Position numbers and translations under genes: made by a program. A DNA stretch of 64,000 nucleotides. Source: Paracoccus xiamenensis. GTDB lineage: Bacteria; Pseudomonadota; Alphaproteobacteria; Rhodobacterales; Rhodobacteraceae. The number at the start of each line of letters is the position of its first letter. The first letter of the stretch is position 1. Below the pieces are notes generated by a model, which saw nothing but the letters and a program-made list of their open reading frames with translations, made no database searches and was not told the DNA's origin. Shown piece after piece: positions 25,094-33,990 of the stretch. The DNA is taken from the NCBI RefSeq assembly GCF_011308835.1, contig NZ_JAAOHY010000001.1, positions 558,001-622,000 of the forward strand, in the 5' to 3' direction.

Positions 25094-26785
25094 ATGTCAG
25101 AGGAAATTTCGGGTAAGGACCCCGACGGGGCGAATGCCGATGTGGCTGCGTCTTCAGACGGGGCGGTCGGAAAAAAAGCGAAGTCCAAGAAGAAGGCGAA
25201 GAAATCGGGAAAGGTCGAAAGTGACCGGCCCGAACAGCTGGGTTCCGGCAAGGCCGTCGACACGCTGTTTCGCAATGCCATCCGGGCCGAGCTGGACATC
25301 ATCAACCTGGCCGCGATGAAGGCCAATATCATGATCTCGCTGAACGGCCTTATCATCTCGGCGCTGATGATTTCGGGGGCGTTTATTTTCGCCTCGACGC
25401 AGGTCTTCATCCTGCCTGCCATGGTCTTCATGCTGACCGCCGCCGGATCCATCTTTTTCGCCTTGCTCGCGGCCTCGCCGGAACGCGCCGATGCGATTGC
25501 CGGACTTTCACGCTGGTTGCGCGATTTCGTCCGTCGGAAGGCGCGGTGGAATGAACTGCGCCATTACATCGACGCGTCGCGACAGGAAACGACCGGGTAT
25601 GAAGGGCTGAACCTGCTGATCTATGAGGATCGCGTCAGGCTGGACCCGGCCGAGTACTGGATCCGCATGCAAGAGCTTTTGCGGGACCGCGATCAAGTCT
25701 ATTTCAAAATGGCCGATCAGCTGTATTGGCTGGGCCAGATGGCCAGCCGCAAGTTCCGCATGCTGGATATCTCTTACCGTATCTTCCGCTGGGGATTGGT
25801 GGCCTCGGTCATCAGCTTCTTCGGAATGAAATCTCTGTTCGGCCTGTTCCCGGCGCTGTCGGGGCAGGGCGTGGTGCGGCTGACCAATCTGGGCATCAAT
25901 GAGTTCGAAGATATTTATGAGCCATCCGCCGTGCAGCAGTTGCCCGATGGCCGGATCATCGTGGTCGAGGATGAGGCGTCGCGGGCGATCTCGGTCATGC
26001 GCATGGGCGATGACGGTCGATTGATCGAAAACGCGGCGGCAGACCAGAAATATACCCGCGCTTTCGGTCGGCAGCTGAACGATCTGGAGGGGCTGTCAAT
26101 CGATACACGCGAGAATGTCTATGCCATCACGTCGCATTCGCTGACCGGTAAGGGAAAGCGCCAGCCGGATCGCGAACAACTGGTTCGGTTCCGCGTCCGG
26201 GGCAGCCAGATCGGCGATATCGCCAGCGTCACCATTCTTCGGGACGCACTCCTGCGTGATGAAGGCTTGCAGAAGGCTGTTGCCGATGCCGCCGGTGAAC
26301 CTGCCGATTTCAGCAAGCTCAATATCGAGGGCCTGGCCTTCTATCGCAGTGGCGGGCAGTTGATGCTGGGCCTGCGCGAACCGCGCGTTGCCGGGTTGTC
26401 GCTGATCGTGCCCATCGAAAATCCGGATCAGATGTTTGACGGCGCCAGCCCGAAATTCGGCGAACCGACCCTTCTGGATCTGCAGGGCGGCGGGATCCGT
26501 GCGCTCAGCTATGATCCGGTTCTGTCCAGCTTCCTCATCGTGAACGAGATCGATTCCCATACCGGCGATCCGATGTCACAGCTTTGGCGTTGGTCGGGTC
26601 AGCGCGGCGCCCTGCCGGAACCGGTGGCCCTGCCCGAGATCATCAACCTCAACAATGTCGAATCCATCGATTCGATCACCATTCACGGCGAGCCGCGCCT
26701 GCTGATCATGTCGGATGAGGGGAACCCGAAGAAGAACGAACCGGCCCGTTACATGCTGCTGGAATACAACCAGCTGTCCCCGTGA
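25094..26785 (+). CDS. Membrane protein: PycTM-like (Pycsar effector) domain fused to DUF3616 domain
   Basis: A 563-residue protein. Residues 1-50 are Lys-rich and disordered (KKAKSKKKAKKSGKVES). Residues about 57-245 match the Pycsar effector domain PycTM as I remember it: LFRNAIRAELDIINLAAMKA, NIMISLNGLIISALMISG, GSIFFALLAASPERADA, then EYWIRMQELLRDRDQVYF and LGQMASRKFRMLDISYRIF. Membrane segments lie near 79-101, 103-126 and 231-253. Residues about 275-563 match DUF3616, a probable beta-propeller (LNDLEGLSIDTRENVYAITS, KLNIEGLAFYRSGGQLMLGL). With N-in topology DUF3616 would face the periplasm. The upstream 223 bases give GGGGGG before the ATG. No nucleotide cyclase gene is near; function unknown. 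Confidence 0.85.
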   Translation: MSEEISGKDPDGANADVAASSDGAVGKKAKSKKKAKKSGKVESDRPEQLGSGKAVDTLFRNAIRAELDIINLAAMKANIMISLNGLIISALMISGAFIFASTQVFILPAMVFMLTAAGSIFFALLAASPERADAIAGLSRWLRDFVRRKARWNELRHYIDASRQETTGYEGLNLLIYEDRVRLDPAEYWIRMQELLRDRDQVYFKMADQLYWLGQMASRKFRMLDISYRIFRWGLVASVISFFGMKSLFGLFPALSGQGVVRLTNLGINEFEDIYEPSAVQQLPDGRIIVVEDEASRAISVMRMGDDGRLIENAAADQKYTRAFGRQLNDLEGLSIDTRENVYAITSHSLTGKGKRQPDREQLVRFRVRGSQIGDIASVTILRDALLRDEGLQKAVADAAGEPADFSKLNIEGLAFYRSGGQLMLGLREPRVAGLSLIVPIENPDQMFDGASPKFGEPTLLDLQGGGIRALSYDPVLSSFLIVNEIDSHTGDPMSQLWRWSGQRGALPEPVALPEIINLNNVESIDSITIHGEPRLLIMSDEGNPKKNEPARYMLLEYNQLSP

Positions 26786-26932
26786 CCGTGGGCAGGTGCG
26801 GCCAGACCCGTGCCTGCCGGTGCCAAACCTGCCGGCACCTTCGGCCGGGCCTTGCGCCTGTGCGGAAAAATCATCCGCGGCGGTCGCACGCGCCCTCTTC
26901 CAGCGTCCCCTCTGGCCCTGTATATGCGGCGC

Positions 26933-28732
26933 ATGACCGACCTTGATCTCATCCGCAATTTCTCGATCGTGGCCCATATCGACCACGGCAAATCCACGCT
27001 TGCCGACCGGCTCATCGAGATGACCGGGACGGTGGCAGAGCGCGACATGAAAGAGCAACTGCTCGACAGCATGGATATCGAGCGCGAGCGCGGCATCACC
27101 ATCAAGGCTAACACGGTGCGGATTTCCTATCCGGCGAAGGACGGCAAGACCTATGTCCTGAACCTGATCGACACCCCCGGCCATGTCGACTTCGCCTATG
27201 AGGTCAGCCGGTCGATGCGCGCCGTCGAAGGCAGCCTGCTGGTGGTGGATGCCAGTCAGGGGGTCGAGGCGCAGACGCTGGCCAATGTCTATCAGGCCAT
27301 CGACGCAAATCATGAGATCGTCCCGGTCCTGAACAAGATCGACCTGCCCGCGGCCGAGCCCGACCGGGTCAAGGAAAACATCGAGGATGTGATCGGCATC
27401 GACGCATCCGACGCCGTGCCGATTTCGGCCAAGACCGGCCTTGGTATCCCCGATGTGTTGGAGGCCATCGTCACCCGTCTGCCCGCACCCAATGGCGACC
27501 GCGACGCGCCCCTGAAGGCGATGCTGGTCGACAGCTGGTATGACGCCTATCTGGGCGTCGTGGTGATGATCCGCGTCATGGACGGGGTCATCAAGAAGGG
27601 CGATCAGGTCAAGATGATGCAGACCGGCGCCACCTATCGTCTGGATAAGCTGGCCGTGCTGACCCCGGCGATGAAGGATATTGCGGAACTTGGTCCGGGC
27701 GAGATCGGCGTCTTCACCGCCTCCATCAAGCAGGTGCGCGACACCCGCGTCGGCGACACCATCACGCATGAGAAAAAGCCAACTGCCACGCCGCTTCCGG
27801 GCTTCAAACCCGCGCAGCCGGTGGTGTTCTGCGGGTTGTTCCCGGTCGATGCCAATGATTTCGAGGCGCTGCGCGATGCCATCGAAAAACTTGCCCTGAA
27901 CGATGCCAGCTTCAGTTATGAGATGGAAACCTCGGCCGCGCTCGGCTTCGGCTTCCGCTGCGGCTTCCTCGGGCTGCTGCATCTGGAGGTCATCCGCGAC
28001 CGTCTGGAACGCGAATACGATCTGGACCTGATCACCACCGCGCCCTCGGTCGTGTTCAAGCTGCACATGAAGGACGGCGAGGTCCGCGACCTGCACAACC
28101 CCGCCGACATGCCCGACCTGACCTATGTTGACCATATCGAAGAGCCGCGCATCAAGGCCACGATCATGGTCCCCGACGAATATCTGGGCGATGTGCTGAA
28201 GCTGTGCCAGGACCGTCGCGGCATCCAGCTTGACCTGACCTATGCCGGCAGCCGCGCCATGGTGGTGTATGACCTGCCACTGGCCGAGGTGGTCTTTGAC
28301 TTCTATGACCGCCTGAAATCCGTGACCAAGGGCTATGCCAGCTTCGACTATCAGATCAGCGGCTATCGCGAGGATTTCCTTGTGAAAATGTCGATCCTGG
28401 TGAACGATGAACCCGTCGATGCGCTGTCCATCATGGTCCACCGCGACCGGGCAGAGGCCCGCGGCCGCGTCATGGTCGAAAAGCTGAAAGAGCTGATCCC
28501 CCGCCACATGTTCAAGATCCCGATCCAGGCCGCCATCGGCGCCCGCGTGATCGCCCGCGAAACGCTGAGCGCCATGCGCAAGGACGTGACCGCCAAGTGT
28601 TACGGTGGCGACGCGACGCGGAAGAAAAAGCTGCTGGAGAAGCAGAAGGCCGGTAAAAAGAAGATGCGCCAGTTCGGGAAAGTCGAGATCCCGCAGACGG
28701 CGTTTATTCAGGCGTTGAAGATGGATGGGTGA
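26933..28732 (+). CDS. lepA: Elongation factor 4 (back-translocating GTPase)
   Basis: A 599-residue translational GTPase, the same length as the E. coli protein. G1 is AHIDHGKST near residues 12-20, G2 [12 protein letters not shown]3 DTPGHVDF and G4 NKIDLP. The C-terminal domain specific to LepA is complete ([20 protein letters not shown]). It binds ribosomes and can move tRNAs back under stress. I chose the ATG at 26933 ([10 protein letters not shown]); in-frame ATGs at 26924 and 26810 are possible but give unusual N-termini. No clear Shine-Dalgarno sequence precedes it. The stop overlaps the next ATG by one base, although that gene looks foreign. Confidence 0.96.
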   Translation: MTDLDLIRNFSIVAHIDHGKSTLADRLIEMTGTVAERDMKEQLLDSMDIERERGITIKANTVRISYPAKDGKTYVLNLIDTPGHVDFAYEVSRSMRAVEGSLLVVDASQGVEAQTLANVYQAIDANHEIVPVLNKIDLPAAEPDRVKENIEDVIGIDASDAVPISAKTGLGIPDVLEAIVTRLPAPNGDRDAPLKAMLVDSWYDAYLGVVVMIRVMDGVIKKGDQVKMMQTGATYRLDKLAVLTPAMKDIAELGPGEIGVFTASIKQVRDTRVGDTITHEKKPTATPLPGFKPAQPVVFCGLFPVDANDFEALRDAIEKLALNDASFSYEMETSAALGFGFRCGFLGLLHLEVIRDRLEREYDLDLITTAPSVVFKLHMKDGEVRDLHNPADMPDLTYVDHIEEPRIKATIMVPDEYLGDVLKLCQDRRGIQLDLTYAGSRAMVVYDLPLAEVVFDFYDRLKSVTKGYASFDYQISGYREDFLVKMSILVNDEPVDALSIMVHRDRAEARGRVMVEKLKELIPRHMFKIPIQAAIGARVIARETLSAMRKDVTAKCYGGDATRKKKLLEKQKAGKKKMRQFGKVEIPQTAFIQALKMDG

Positions 28733-29457
28733 TGAAGAAAGTCAGCATCAAGATTGCAACTCTCGGGGATAAGAAGCACTTTGACGGTCTTGACGAAGTC
28801 ATAAAGATAAAAAGTAGTATTATCGATTTTTGGCCGACCATCGAAACTCATCAATTTAGCTGTCTTCCCGATGAAGAATGGGGATATTCTGCACGAGCCA
28901 TTTCTCACTTTGCGCCGGGTCGCGACGATGAGGATATTCTGATCTTAGTTGCGGGATTTCCGATAGAGGAGAATTATATACTTAAGAGGGTTGGCGATTC
29001 CCGAATAATTTTAACGTCATTTGAGGTTAACTCAATTCTTAAAAGAGACCGCATCAGGTTTTCTAATTTAGTGGCTCGATATTGTTACTCTGTCTCTTTA
29101 ATGTACCTTTGTAAAGGTGAGAGCCTGCTGTCACCAGATGGCGACTGGACGCGGTACGCGCACGCCGATACACGCGGCTGTCTATTTGACATGACGCCGC
29201 ACAAGGACGATATTGCGGTGTCATGCGATAGACCAATAATCTGCGACGAGTGTCAAGCCAGATTGCGCAGTAGAGGAGTTCAGCAGCGTACACTAGAAAT
29301 TGCATCGTCGGAAATCTATTACAATATCAGAAAAAGCTTGTATTGGAGCGCAGTTGATTTCGCCGAGCGTCACCCTGTCGCAGCATTCGTCGTAGCAACG
29401 CTGTGGGGACTTACGGTGGGAGTTTCAGCGTCTATTCTGGCGGCGCTCTTAACTTGA
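28732..29457 (+). CDS. AT-rich gene of foreign appearance, C-terminal membrane segment, unknown function
   Basis: A 241-residue protein in DNA clearly richer in A+T than all neighbours, with many codons such as ATA, TTA and AGA that are rare here. The N-terminal 140 residues are mixed alpha/beta (KKVSIKIATLGDKKHFDGLD, ILILVAGFPIEENYILKRVG). A Cys/His cluster follows at about residues 147-177 (RGCLFDMTPHKDDIAVSCDR, then ICDECQARL), which looks like a metal site. The last 25 residues form one membrane segment (AAFVVATLWGLTVGVSASIL). It begins in a TGATG overlap with lepA. The C-x2-C end resembles that of metzincin-like proteins, but no HExxH is present. I do not recognise the family. Confidence 0.75.
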   Translation: MKKVSIKIATLGDKKHFDGLDEVIKIKSSIIDFWPTIETHQFSCLPDEEWGYSARAISHFAPGRDDEDILILVAGFPIEENYILKRVGDSRIILTSFEVNSILKRDRIRFSNLVARYCYSVSLMYLCKGESLLSPDGDWTRYAHADTRGCLFDMTPHKDDIAVSCDRPIICDECQARLRSRGVQQRTLEIASSEIYYNIRKSLYWSAVDFAERHPVAAFVVATLWGLTVGVSASILAALLT

Positions 29458-29516
29458 AGGCTGTGAAGTTCTGAGCAAATCTCTTTGGGCGCGCTTAGAC
29501 TCAAATCGTGTGCGAG

Positions 29517-30125
29517 TTAGTGCCCTGCCGTTAACTGCAAATAACTTTTACCAAGCAAATACTTGAATTGCACAGTAAGCGTAGGGTGCGTGCTCGCACG
29601 CACCATTCCCGCCCAAGTCCCGCCAAACGGTGCGTGTAAACACGCACCGTACGCCTTTCCGGCGGCTTTGTCTCGGTGATGGGACGAATACGGCCAATCC
29701 TCGGGCTGCGTGACAAAGCCATGCTTCACCGGGTTCCACCAGCAATAATGCATATGCGCCGCGAAATCCGCGTCATCGCGGATATGATGCTCCCAAAATC
29801 GTCGCTGCCAGATGCCGCGTTCTTGCCGCGCGATATGGCTGTAACGCAGGGGGCCGATTGGTAGACCGCGCGAAAAGCGTGATTTTATCAAACGCCAGCG
29901 CGTCGAATAATCGCAATCCCCTTCGGGCAAGCGCCAGATGCAATGCAGGTGATCCGGCAGCACCACCCATGCGTCGATATGGAAAGGACGCTCGGCACGG
30001 GTCAGTCGCACCGCCTCGCGCAGAAGGCCGATATGATCGACAAGCAATCGACCGCCCCGCCGCGCGAGGGCGACGGTGAAAAAGACCGGAACGCCGGGCA
30101 GGCGTGGGCGAAGATAGCGCGGCAT
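29517..30125 (-). CDS. REP-associated tyrosine transposase (RAYT), Y1 family
   Basis: A 202-residue transposase-like protein. The HUH-type motif is seen as LPDHLHCIWRLPEGD (His-x-His) near residues 56-70, and the catalytic Tyr probably lies in MHYCWWNPVKHGFVTQPEDW near residue 127, followed by WPYSSHHRD. Such proteins act on REP palindromes and are usually single-copy and domesticated. The last 55 or so residues, after the normal family end, are translated from two REP-like palindromes and do not look conserved. A perfect palindrome lies just upstream of the start. The composition is that of the host genome, unlike the AT-rich gene that it converges with. Confidence 0.88.
   Translation of the reverse strand: MPRYLRPRLPGVPVFFTVALARRGGRLLVDHIGLLREAVRLTRAERPFHIDAWVVLPDHLHCIWRLPEGDCDYSTRWRLIKSRFSRGLPIGPLRYSHIARQERGIWQRRFWEHHIRDDADFAAHMHYCWWNPVKHGFVTQPEDWPYSSHHRDKAAGKAYGACLHAPFGGTWAGMVRASTHPTLTVQFKYLLGKSYLQLTAGH
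29585..29604. repeat. REP-like palindrome 1 in the 3' end of the RAYT gene
   Basis: GGTGCGTGC-TC-GCACGCACC: perfect 9-base-pair arms with a 2-base loop, preceded by GTAG. The same core recurs 25 bases further on. This is typical of REP sequences flanking RAYT genes; here it is inside the reading frame. Confidence 0.8.
29629..29648. repeat. REP-like palindrome 2 in the 3' end of the RAYT gene
   Basis: GGTGCGTG-TAAA-CACGCACC: perfect 8-base-pair arms with a TAAA loop, sharing the arm sequence of the palindrome at 29585-29604. Also within the transposase reading frame. Confidence 0.8.
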
Positions 30126-30140
30126 GGCACATCATGTGCC
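30126..30140. repeat. Perfect palindrome directly upstream of the RAYT start
   Basis: GGCACAT-C-ATGTGCC, 7-base-pair arms around one base, touching the RAYT start codon (30123-30125). The second arm continues into GTGCCGGCAC. It could be an operator, or a site bound by the transposase itself. Confidence 0.5.
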
Positions 30141-30170
30141 GGCACCGGTTAACAAAGCGTGCAGCGGCCG

Positions 30171-30362
30171 CTATTTCCGCCGCTTGCGGCTGCCGGACAT
30201 GTCGGGAAACCACATCGCCAGCCACGCCTCGACCCAGACGCGCTGCCATTCCTGCATCATCTCGCTTTGGGCCTTGTGCATTTCGGCCAGCATCCGTCCA
30301 CGAGAGGCGCCCGCAACGCTGTTCATCGCCGAAAGCCACGCGCTCATCCAGGGGTTCTTCAT
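30171..30362 (-). CDS. Small Trp/Met-rich protein, unknown function
   Basis: A 63-residue protein (MKNPWMSAWLSAMNSVAG at the start, ending GSRKRRK). It has five Trp in an amphipathic helical context (EMMQEWQRVWVEAWLAMWFP) and a strongly basic tail. No signal peptide. The start at 30362 is supported by GGGAG eight bases upstream; the frame is open to 30410. The helix with Trp/Met faces suggests binding to a membrane or a hydrophobic surface (phasin-like small proteins have this look), but this is inference. It precedes RAYT on the same strand by 45 bases. Confidence 0.65.
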   Translation of the reverse strand: MKNPWMSAWLSAMNSVAGASRGRMLAEMHKAQSEMMQEWQRVWVEAWLAMWFPDMSGSRKRRK

Positions 30363-30453
30363 CAAAGTCACTCCCATCGCTATGGTCGGGCTGCTTGCCC
30401 AGAGCATCAAGATAGTAACCTATCTGAACTGTCCAAGTGGCAAAATAGCGCGG

Positions 30454-31236
30454 TCAGCTCAGAAAATCCGCCACCGCTTCGGCGACGGCCTTTGGCTCCT
30501 CGGCATGCAGCCAATGGCCGGAATTGGGCAGATAGCGCAGGTCGGCCTGCGGGAAATATTCAAGGATCTCATCCGCCGCCGCGCCGGGGGCCGCATAATC
30601 CGACGCGCCGCCAGCCAGAAACAGCGCCGGGCCGGTGAAGCTGGCCTTGGGCAGCCCCTCGGGCCAGCCGGTCAGCACCTGCATCTGATCGGACAGAACG
30701 GGCAGGTTCAGCTTCCACTGCGGCGGGTCTGCCTTCAGATCAAGGCTTTGCAGCAGAAAGGCGCGCACGCCCGGCTCCTCCACCGTCTCGGCCAGCCTGC
30801 GGTCGGCCTCAGACCGCAGCTTGACGCCTGCCAGATCCAGGCCCTGCATCGCGTCGACATAGCGCTGCTGGCTGTGACCGTAGGCGATGGGGGCGATGTC
30901 CAGCACCACCATCCGGCGCAGCAGCTCCGGCCGTGTCAGCGCCAGTGTCATTGCCGTCTTGCCGCCCATGGAATGGCCAACGATATCGACCAACCCGCCA
31001 TGATCCGCAATCACCTTTGCCAGATCGTCCGCAAGCGCGGGATAGGAATGATCAGCGTCGTGCGGGGAATCGCCATGGTTGCGCATATCGACCGAGATGA
31101 CCTTGCGCACAGGGTCCAGCCTGCGCGCCAGCCCGCCAAGGTTCTTGGCCGACCCGAAAAGCCCATGGACCAGCAGCAACGGCGGCAGGCCCGAATCCTC
31201 GACCGTGGGGCCGGATGTGATCGTATTCAGCATCAT
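30454..31236 (-). CDS. Alpha/beta-hydrolase, YbfF-like esterase
   Basis: A 260-residue hydrolase. The oxyanion motif is LVHGLFGSAKN, the nucleophile elbow is VGHSMGGKTAM (Ser near residue 97), and the likely catalytic His lies in the C-terminal SGHWLHAEEP; the acid is probably in the strand before it. This layout is that of YbfF-type acyl esterases. The natural substrate is not known. The two adjacent ATG codons (31236, 31233) cannot be told apart. It is divergent from the next gene, with 71 bases between. There is no signal peptide, so the enzyme is cytosolic. Confidence 0.87.
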   Translation of the reverse strand: MMLNTITSGPTVEDSGLPPLLLVHGLFGSAKNLGGLARRLDPVRKVISVDMRNHGDSPHDADHSYPALADDLAKVIADHGGLVDIVGHSMGGKTAMTLALTRPELLRRMVVLDIAPIAYGHSQQRYVDAMQGLDLAGVKLRSEADRRLAETVEEPGVRAFLLQSLDLKADPPQWKLNLPVLSDQMQVLTGWPEGLPKASFTGPALFLAGGASDYAAPGAAADEILEYFPQADLRYLPNSGHWLHAEEPKAVAEAVADFLS

Positions 31237-31307
31237 GGCCGCAGCTTAGCCGCACTGGCACGCCCCCGCCAGCCTGTCTATGATGCGGGGCAACAGAAGG
31301 GGACGCG

Positions 31308-31691
31308 ATGACACCGCTGAACGTGCGAAGCTGGGCCGAGGAGGTCGCCGTGCTGATGGCAACCCGCCTTGGCGGCGCCCGCCGGGGCGAGATGGTGACG
31401 CTGGATGGCATGATCCGGCGCCGGGGTGGGGCGCTGCCGCGCAACCTGCTGAAAAAGGCCCGGATATTGCGGGATGCCGAACAGATCACCAATGCCCCCA
31501 AGATCGCGCGCCAGACCGATTTCAGCGCCGCCGCGCAGGCCCATGCCGATCTGGTCGCCTATCTGAAGCCTTTCGGGCGTATCACGCGGGTGCAGCAGAG
31601 GGCGGCCAACTTCGCCGCCTCGGTGGTGTTCGGGCTGCTGATGCTGGGTATCGCGATCATCTGGGTGCTGGTCTGGCGCGGCTATCTGTAA
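31308..31691 (+). CDS. Protein with C-terminal membrane segment, unknown function
   Basis: A 127-residue protein. Residues 1-95 are basic and soluble-looking (NVRSWAEEVAVLMATRLGGA, then LPRNLLKKARILRDAEQITN), and residues about 103-123 form one hydrophobic span (FAASVVFGLLMLGIAIIWVL) with a very short end. It is a tail-anchored topology, with the N-terminal part in the cytosol. AAGGGGA precedes the start. It lies between the divergent hydrolase and miaB, 59 bases ahead of miaB on the same strand, and could share its transcript. I recognise no domain. Confidence 0.78.
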   Translation: MTPLNVRSWAEEVAVLMATRLGGARRGEMVTLDGMIRRRGGALPRNLLKKARILRDAEQITNAPKIARQTDFSAAAQAHADLVAYLKPFGRITRVQQRAANFAASVVFGLLMLGIAIIWVLVWRGYL

Positions 31692-31750
31692 GCGCGGCTT
31701 TGCTTTGCTGCTGCTTTCGGGTATGAGGCGCGCTTGCAAAGGAACGCGAC

Positions 31751-33061
31751 ATGGCCGAACCCAAGAAGCTTTTCATCAAGACCTATGGCTGTCAGATGAA
31801 CGTCTATGACAGCTCGCGCATGGCGGAAGCCATGAGCGCGGATGGCTATGTCCTGACCGAGGATCAGGCCGAGGCCGATATGGTTCTGCTGAACACCTGC
31901 CATATTCGCGAAAAGGCGGCGGAAAAGCTGTATTCTGACCTTGGCCGGCTCAAGCCGATGAAGGCTGAAAAGCCCGATCTGAAGATCGCCGTGGCCGGCT
32001 GCGTCGCCCAGGCCGAGGGCGAAGAGATCGTGAACCGGATGCCTCTGGTCGATCTGGTCGTCGGCCCGCAAAGCTATCACAAGCTGCCGGCGATGGCGCG
32101 TGGCGAAGGCCCGCGTGTGCTGACCGAATTCCCGGCCGAGGACAAGTTCGATCACCTGCCAAAGCGTGCGACCCGCCGCGCACCCACAGCCTTCCTGACC
32201 GTGCAGGAAGGCTGCGACAAGTTCTGTGCCTTCTGCGTCGTCCCCTATACCCGCGGGGCCGAGGTCAGCCGCCCGGTTGAACGTATTCTGGCCGAGGCGC
32301 GCGATCTGGTCGAACGCGGGGTCCGCGAAATCACCCTGCTGGGCCAGAACGTCAATGGCTGGCACGGGGCGGGGGCGGACGGGCACGAATGGCATTTCGG
32401 GCGGCTGATCCGGGCCATTGCCGAAATCGACGGGCTGGACCGGATCCGCTATACCACCAGCCACCCCAACGACATGACCGACGACCTGATCGAGGCGCAT
32501 GGGGATGAGCCCAAGCTGATGCCCTATCTGCATCTGCCGGTGCAGTCGGGTTCGGACAGGGTTCTGAAGGCAATGAACCGCAAGCATACAGCGGCCGAAT
32601 ATCTGCGCCTGATCGAGCGTATCCGTGCCGCGCGCCCCGATATCATGCTGACCTCGGATTTCATTGCGGGCTTCCCGGGCGAGACCGATCAGGACCACCG
32701 CGACACGCTGAAACTGATCGAGGATGTCGGCTATGGCACCGCCTTCAGCTTTAAATACTCGCCGCGTCCGGGCACGCCCGCTGCCGGGCGCGAATGCGTG
32801 CCGGACGATGTGGCGGATGCGCGCTTGCAGGAAATGCAGGCGCTGCTGACCCGCCAGCAGAAGGCCGCGCAGGAATCCATGGTTGGTCGCCGCGTTGGTG
32901 TGCTGTTCGAAAAAACCGGCCGGATCGAGGGCCAGATGGTCGGCAAGTCCGACTATCTGCATTCGGTCTTTGTCGAGGCCCCTGACGCCCGCATCGGCGA
33001 TCTGATCGAGGTCGAGATCACCCATTCGGCCGCCAATTCGCTGGCAGGAAAGCTGCTTTGA
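31751..33061 (+). CDS. miaB: tRNA-2-methylthio-N6-dimethylallyladenosine synthase
   Basis: A 436-residue radical SAM methylthiotransferase acting on A37 of tRNAs. The N-terminal UPF0004 domain holds three cluster ligands: Cys in [21 protein letters not shown] and VAGCVAQ. The radical SAM motif [10 protein letters not shown] (C-x3-C-x2-C) lies near residue 156. The C-terminal TRAM domain ends in [19 protein letters not shown] supports the start. The stop overlaps the following SMR gene by one base. Length, both cluster motifs and TRAM are all present, so the assignment is safe. Confidence 0.96.
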   Translation: MAEPKKLFIKTYGCQMNVYDSSRMAEAMSADGYVLTEDQAEADMVLLNTCHIREKAAEKLYSDLGRLKPMKAEKPDLKIAVAGCVAQAEGEEIVNRMPLVDLVVGPQSYHKLPAMARGEGPRVLTEFPAEDKFDHLPKRATRRAPTAFLTVQEGCDKFCAFCVVPYTRGAEVSRPVERILAEARDLVERGVREITLLGQNVNGWHGAGADGHEWHFGRLIRAIAEIDGLDRIRYTTSHPNDMTDDLIEAHGDEPKLMPYLHLPVQSGSDRVLKAMNRKHTAAEYLRLIERIRAARPDIMLTSDFIAGFPGETDQDHRDTLKLIEDVGYGTAFSFKYSPRPGTPAAGRECVPDDVADARLQEMQALLTRQQKAAQESMVGRRVGVLFEKTGRIEGQMVGKSDYLHSVFVEAPDARIGDLIEVEITHSAANSLAGKLL

Positions 33062-33393
33062 TGCCAGGCTGGGTCTGGCTGAGCGGGGCGATCATCCTGG
33101 AGGTGGTCGGGACCACCGCACTGCAGCAATCCGCGCAATTCACCCGACCGCTGCCCACCATCGTCATGGCGGCCTGTTACGGGCTGGCCTTCTATGCGCT
33201 GTCGGTGGTGGTTCAAAGCATGCCGATGGGCGCGGTCTATGCGATCTGGTCCGGTGTCGGCATTGCGCTGATTTCACTGATCGGCGCGATCTTTCTGGGC
33301 CAGCATCTGGACCGCGCGGCGGTCGCCGGGATCGCGCTGATCGCGTCCGGCGTGGTTGTCATCAACCTGTTTTCCGGTTCTGGCCCGCACTGA
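33061..33393 (+). CDS. Small multidrug resistance (SMR) family exporter
   Basis: A 110-residue four-helix membrane protein: WVWLSGAIILEVVGTTALQQ (helix 1, with the essential Glu at residue 12), IVMAACYGLAFYALSVVV (2), MGAVYAIWSGVGIALISLIG (3), and VAGIALIASGVVVINLF (4). The motif YAIWSGVG is diagnostic for SMR. EmrE-like drug export or guanidinium export by the Gdx branch are both possible; I cannot tell from sequence alone. The ATG at 33061 overlaps the miaB stop by one base, so it is coupled to miaB; an in-frame TTG lies one codon before. Confidence 0.92.
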   Translation: MPGWVWLSGAIILEVVGTTALQQSAQFTRPLPTIVMAACYGLAFYALSVVVQSMPMGAVYAIWSGVGIALISLIGAIFLGQHLDRAAVAGIALIASGVVVINLFSGSGPH

Positions 33394-33423
33394 GCAGCAG
33401 CCCGTGCAAAGCCGGACCGCGTC

Positions 33424-33927
33424 CTAGCCCTTCGGATTGTCGCCCAAGGGCTTTTCCGTCACCCGCATCGGTTCCGAGAAGATCGGCGAGGCAGTGGTGC
33501 TGACGCCGGTTGTCGTCTCGGCCCCGACAGCAGGTTCTGCGGCGGGTGTTACGACGGGTTCGGGGCGCGGCTGCTCGGCCGGTTTGGCGGTGGCAGCCGG
33601 CGCGGGCGCGGGCGCGGCGGGCGGCGCGGGCGGGTTGGCTGGTGCGGCAGGCTTCACCTCGGCTGCGGTCAACGCACGCGGCATTGTCGCGGCTGCTTTC
33701 GGGCGGCGAAAGATCAGCAGGTTGTGAAACAGCGTCGTGCGCCCGGTCAGCCCGCTGCGTTCTTCCGAAGGCAGCGTTTCGGCGCGCAGATATTCCCAGC
33801 CCTCGCTGGCCATGCGGTTGATTTCATCGGTCAGCGTCAGGGCGTAACGCTCGGCCGGCGTTTTCGCGGCCTTGGCCTTCTCGCTGCGGATCGGCGCGGG
33901 AATGGCGGTATATTCGAACGAGCTCAT
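33424..33927 (-). CDS. DUF4177 protein with Ala/Pro-rich tail
   Basis: A 167-residue protein. The first 78 residues look like DUF4177: FEYTAIPAPIRSEKAKAAK, then LTDEINRMASEGWEYLRAET and TTLFHNLLIFRR, where the segment ASEGWEYLRAE is the family core. From residue 90 the chain is a Pro/Ala-rich low-complexity linker (APANPPAPPAAPAPAPAATA) and ends in a charged segment. No signal or membrane part. The function of DUF4177 is unknown. It is a single gene convergent with the SMR gene, with only 30 bases between them. Confidence 0.8.
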   Translation of the reverse strand: MSSFEYTAIPAPIRSEKAKAAKTPAERYALTLTDEINRMASEGWEYLRAETLPSEERSGLTGRTTLFHNLLIFRRPKAAATMPRALTAAEVKPAAPANPPAPPAAPAPAPAATAKPAEQPRPEPVVTPAAEPAVGAETTTGVSTTASPIFSEPMRVTEKPLGDNPKG

Positions 33928-33990
33928 GCTGCTTTTCCCTGTGTGGTTGCCGATTTCATAGGGCAGAAGCGCAGGCCTTGGCCAGTCCCG

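Noticed and set aside
25094..26785. Interpretation as a standard two-gene Pycsar system
   Set aside because: No cyclase gene is next to it on either strand, and the protein has an additional DUF3616 domain.
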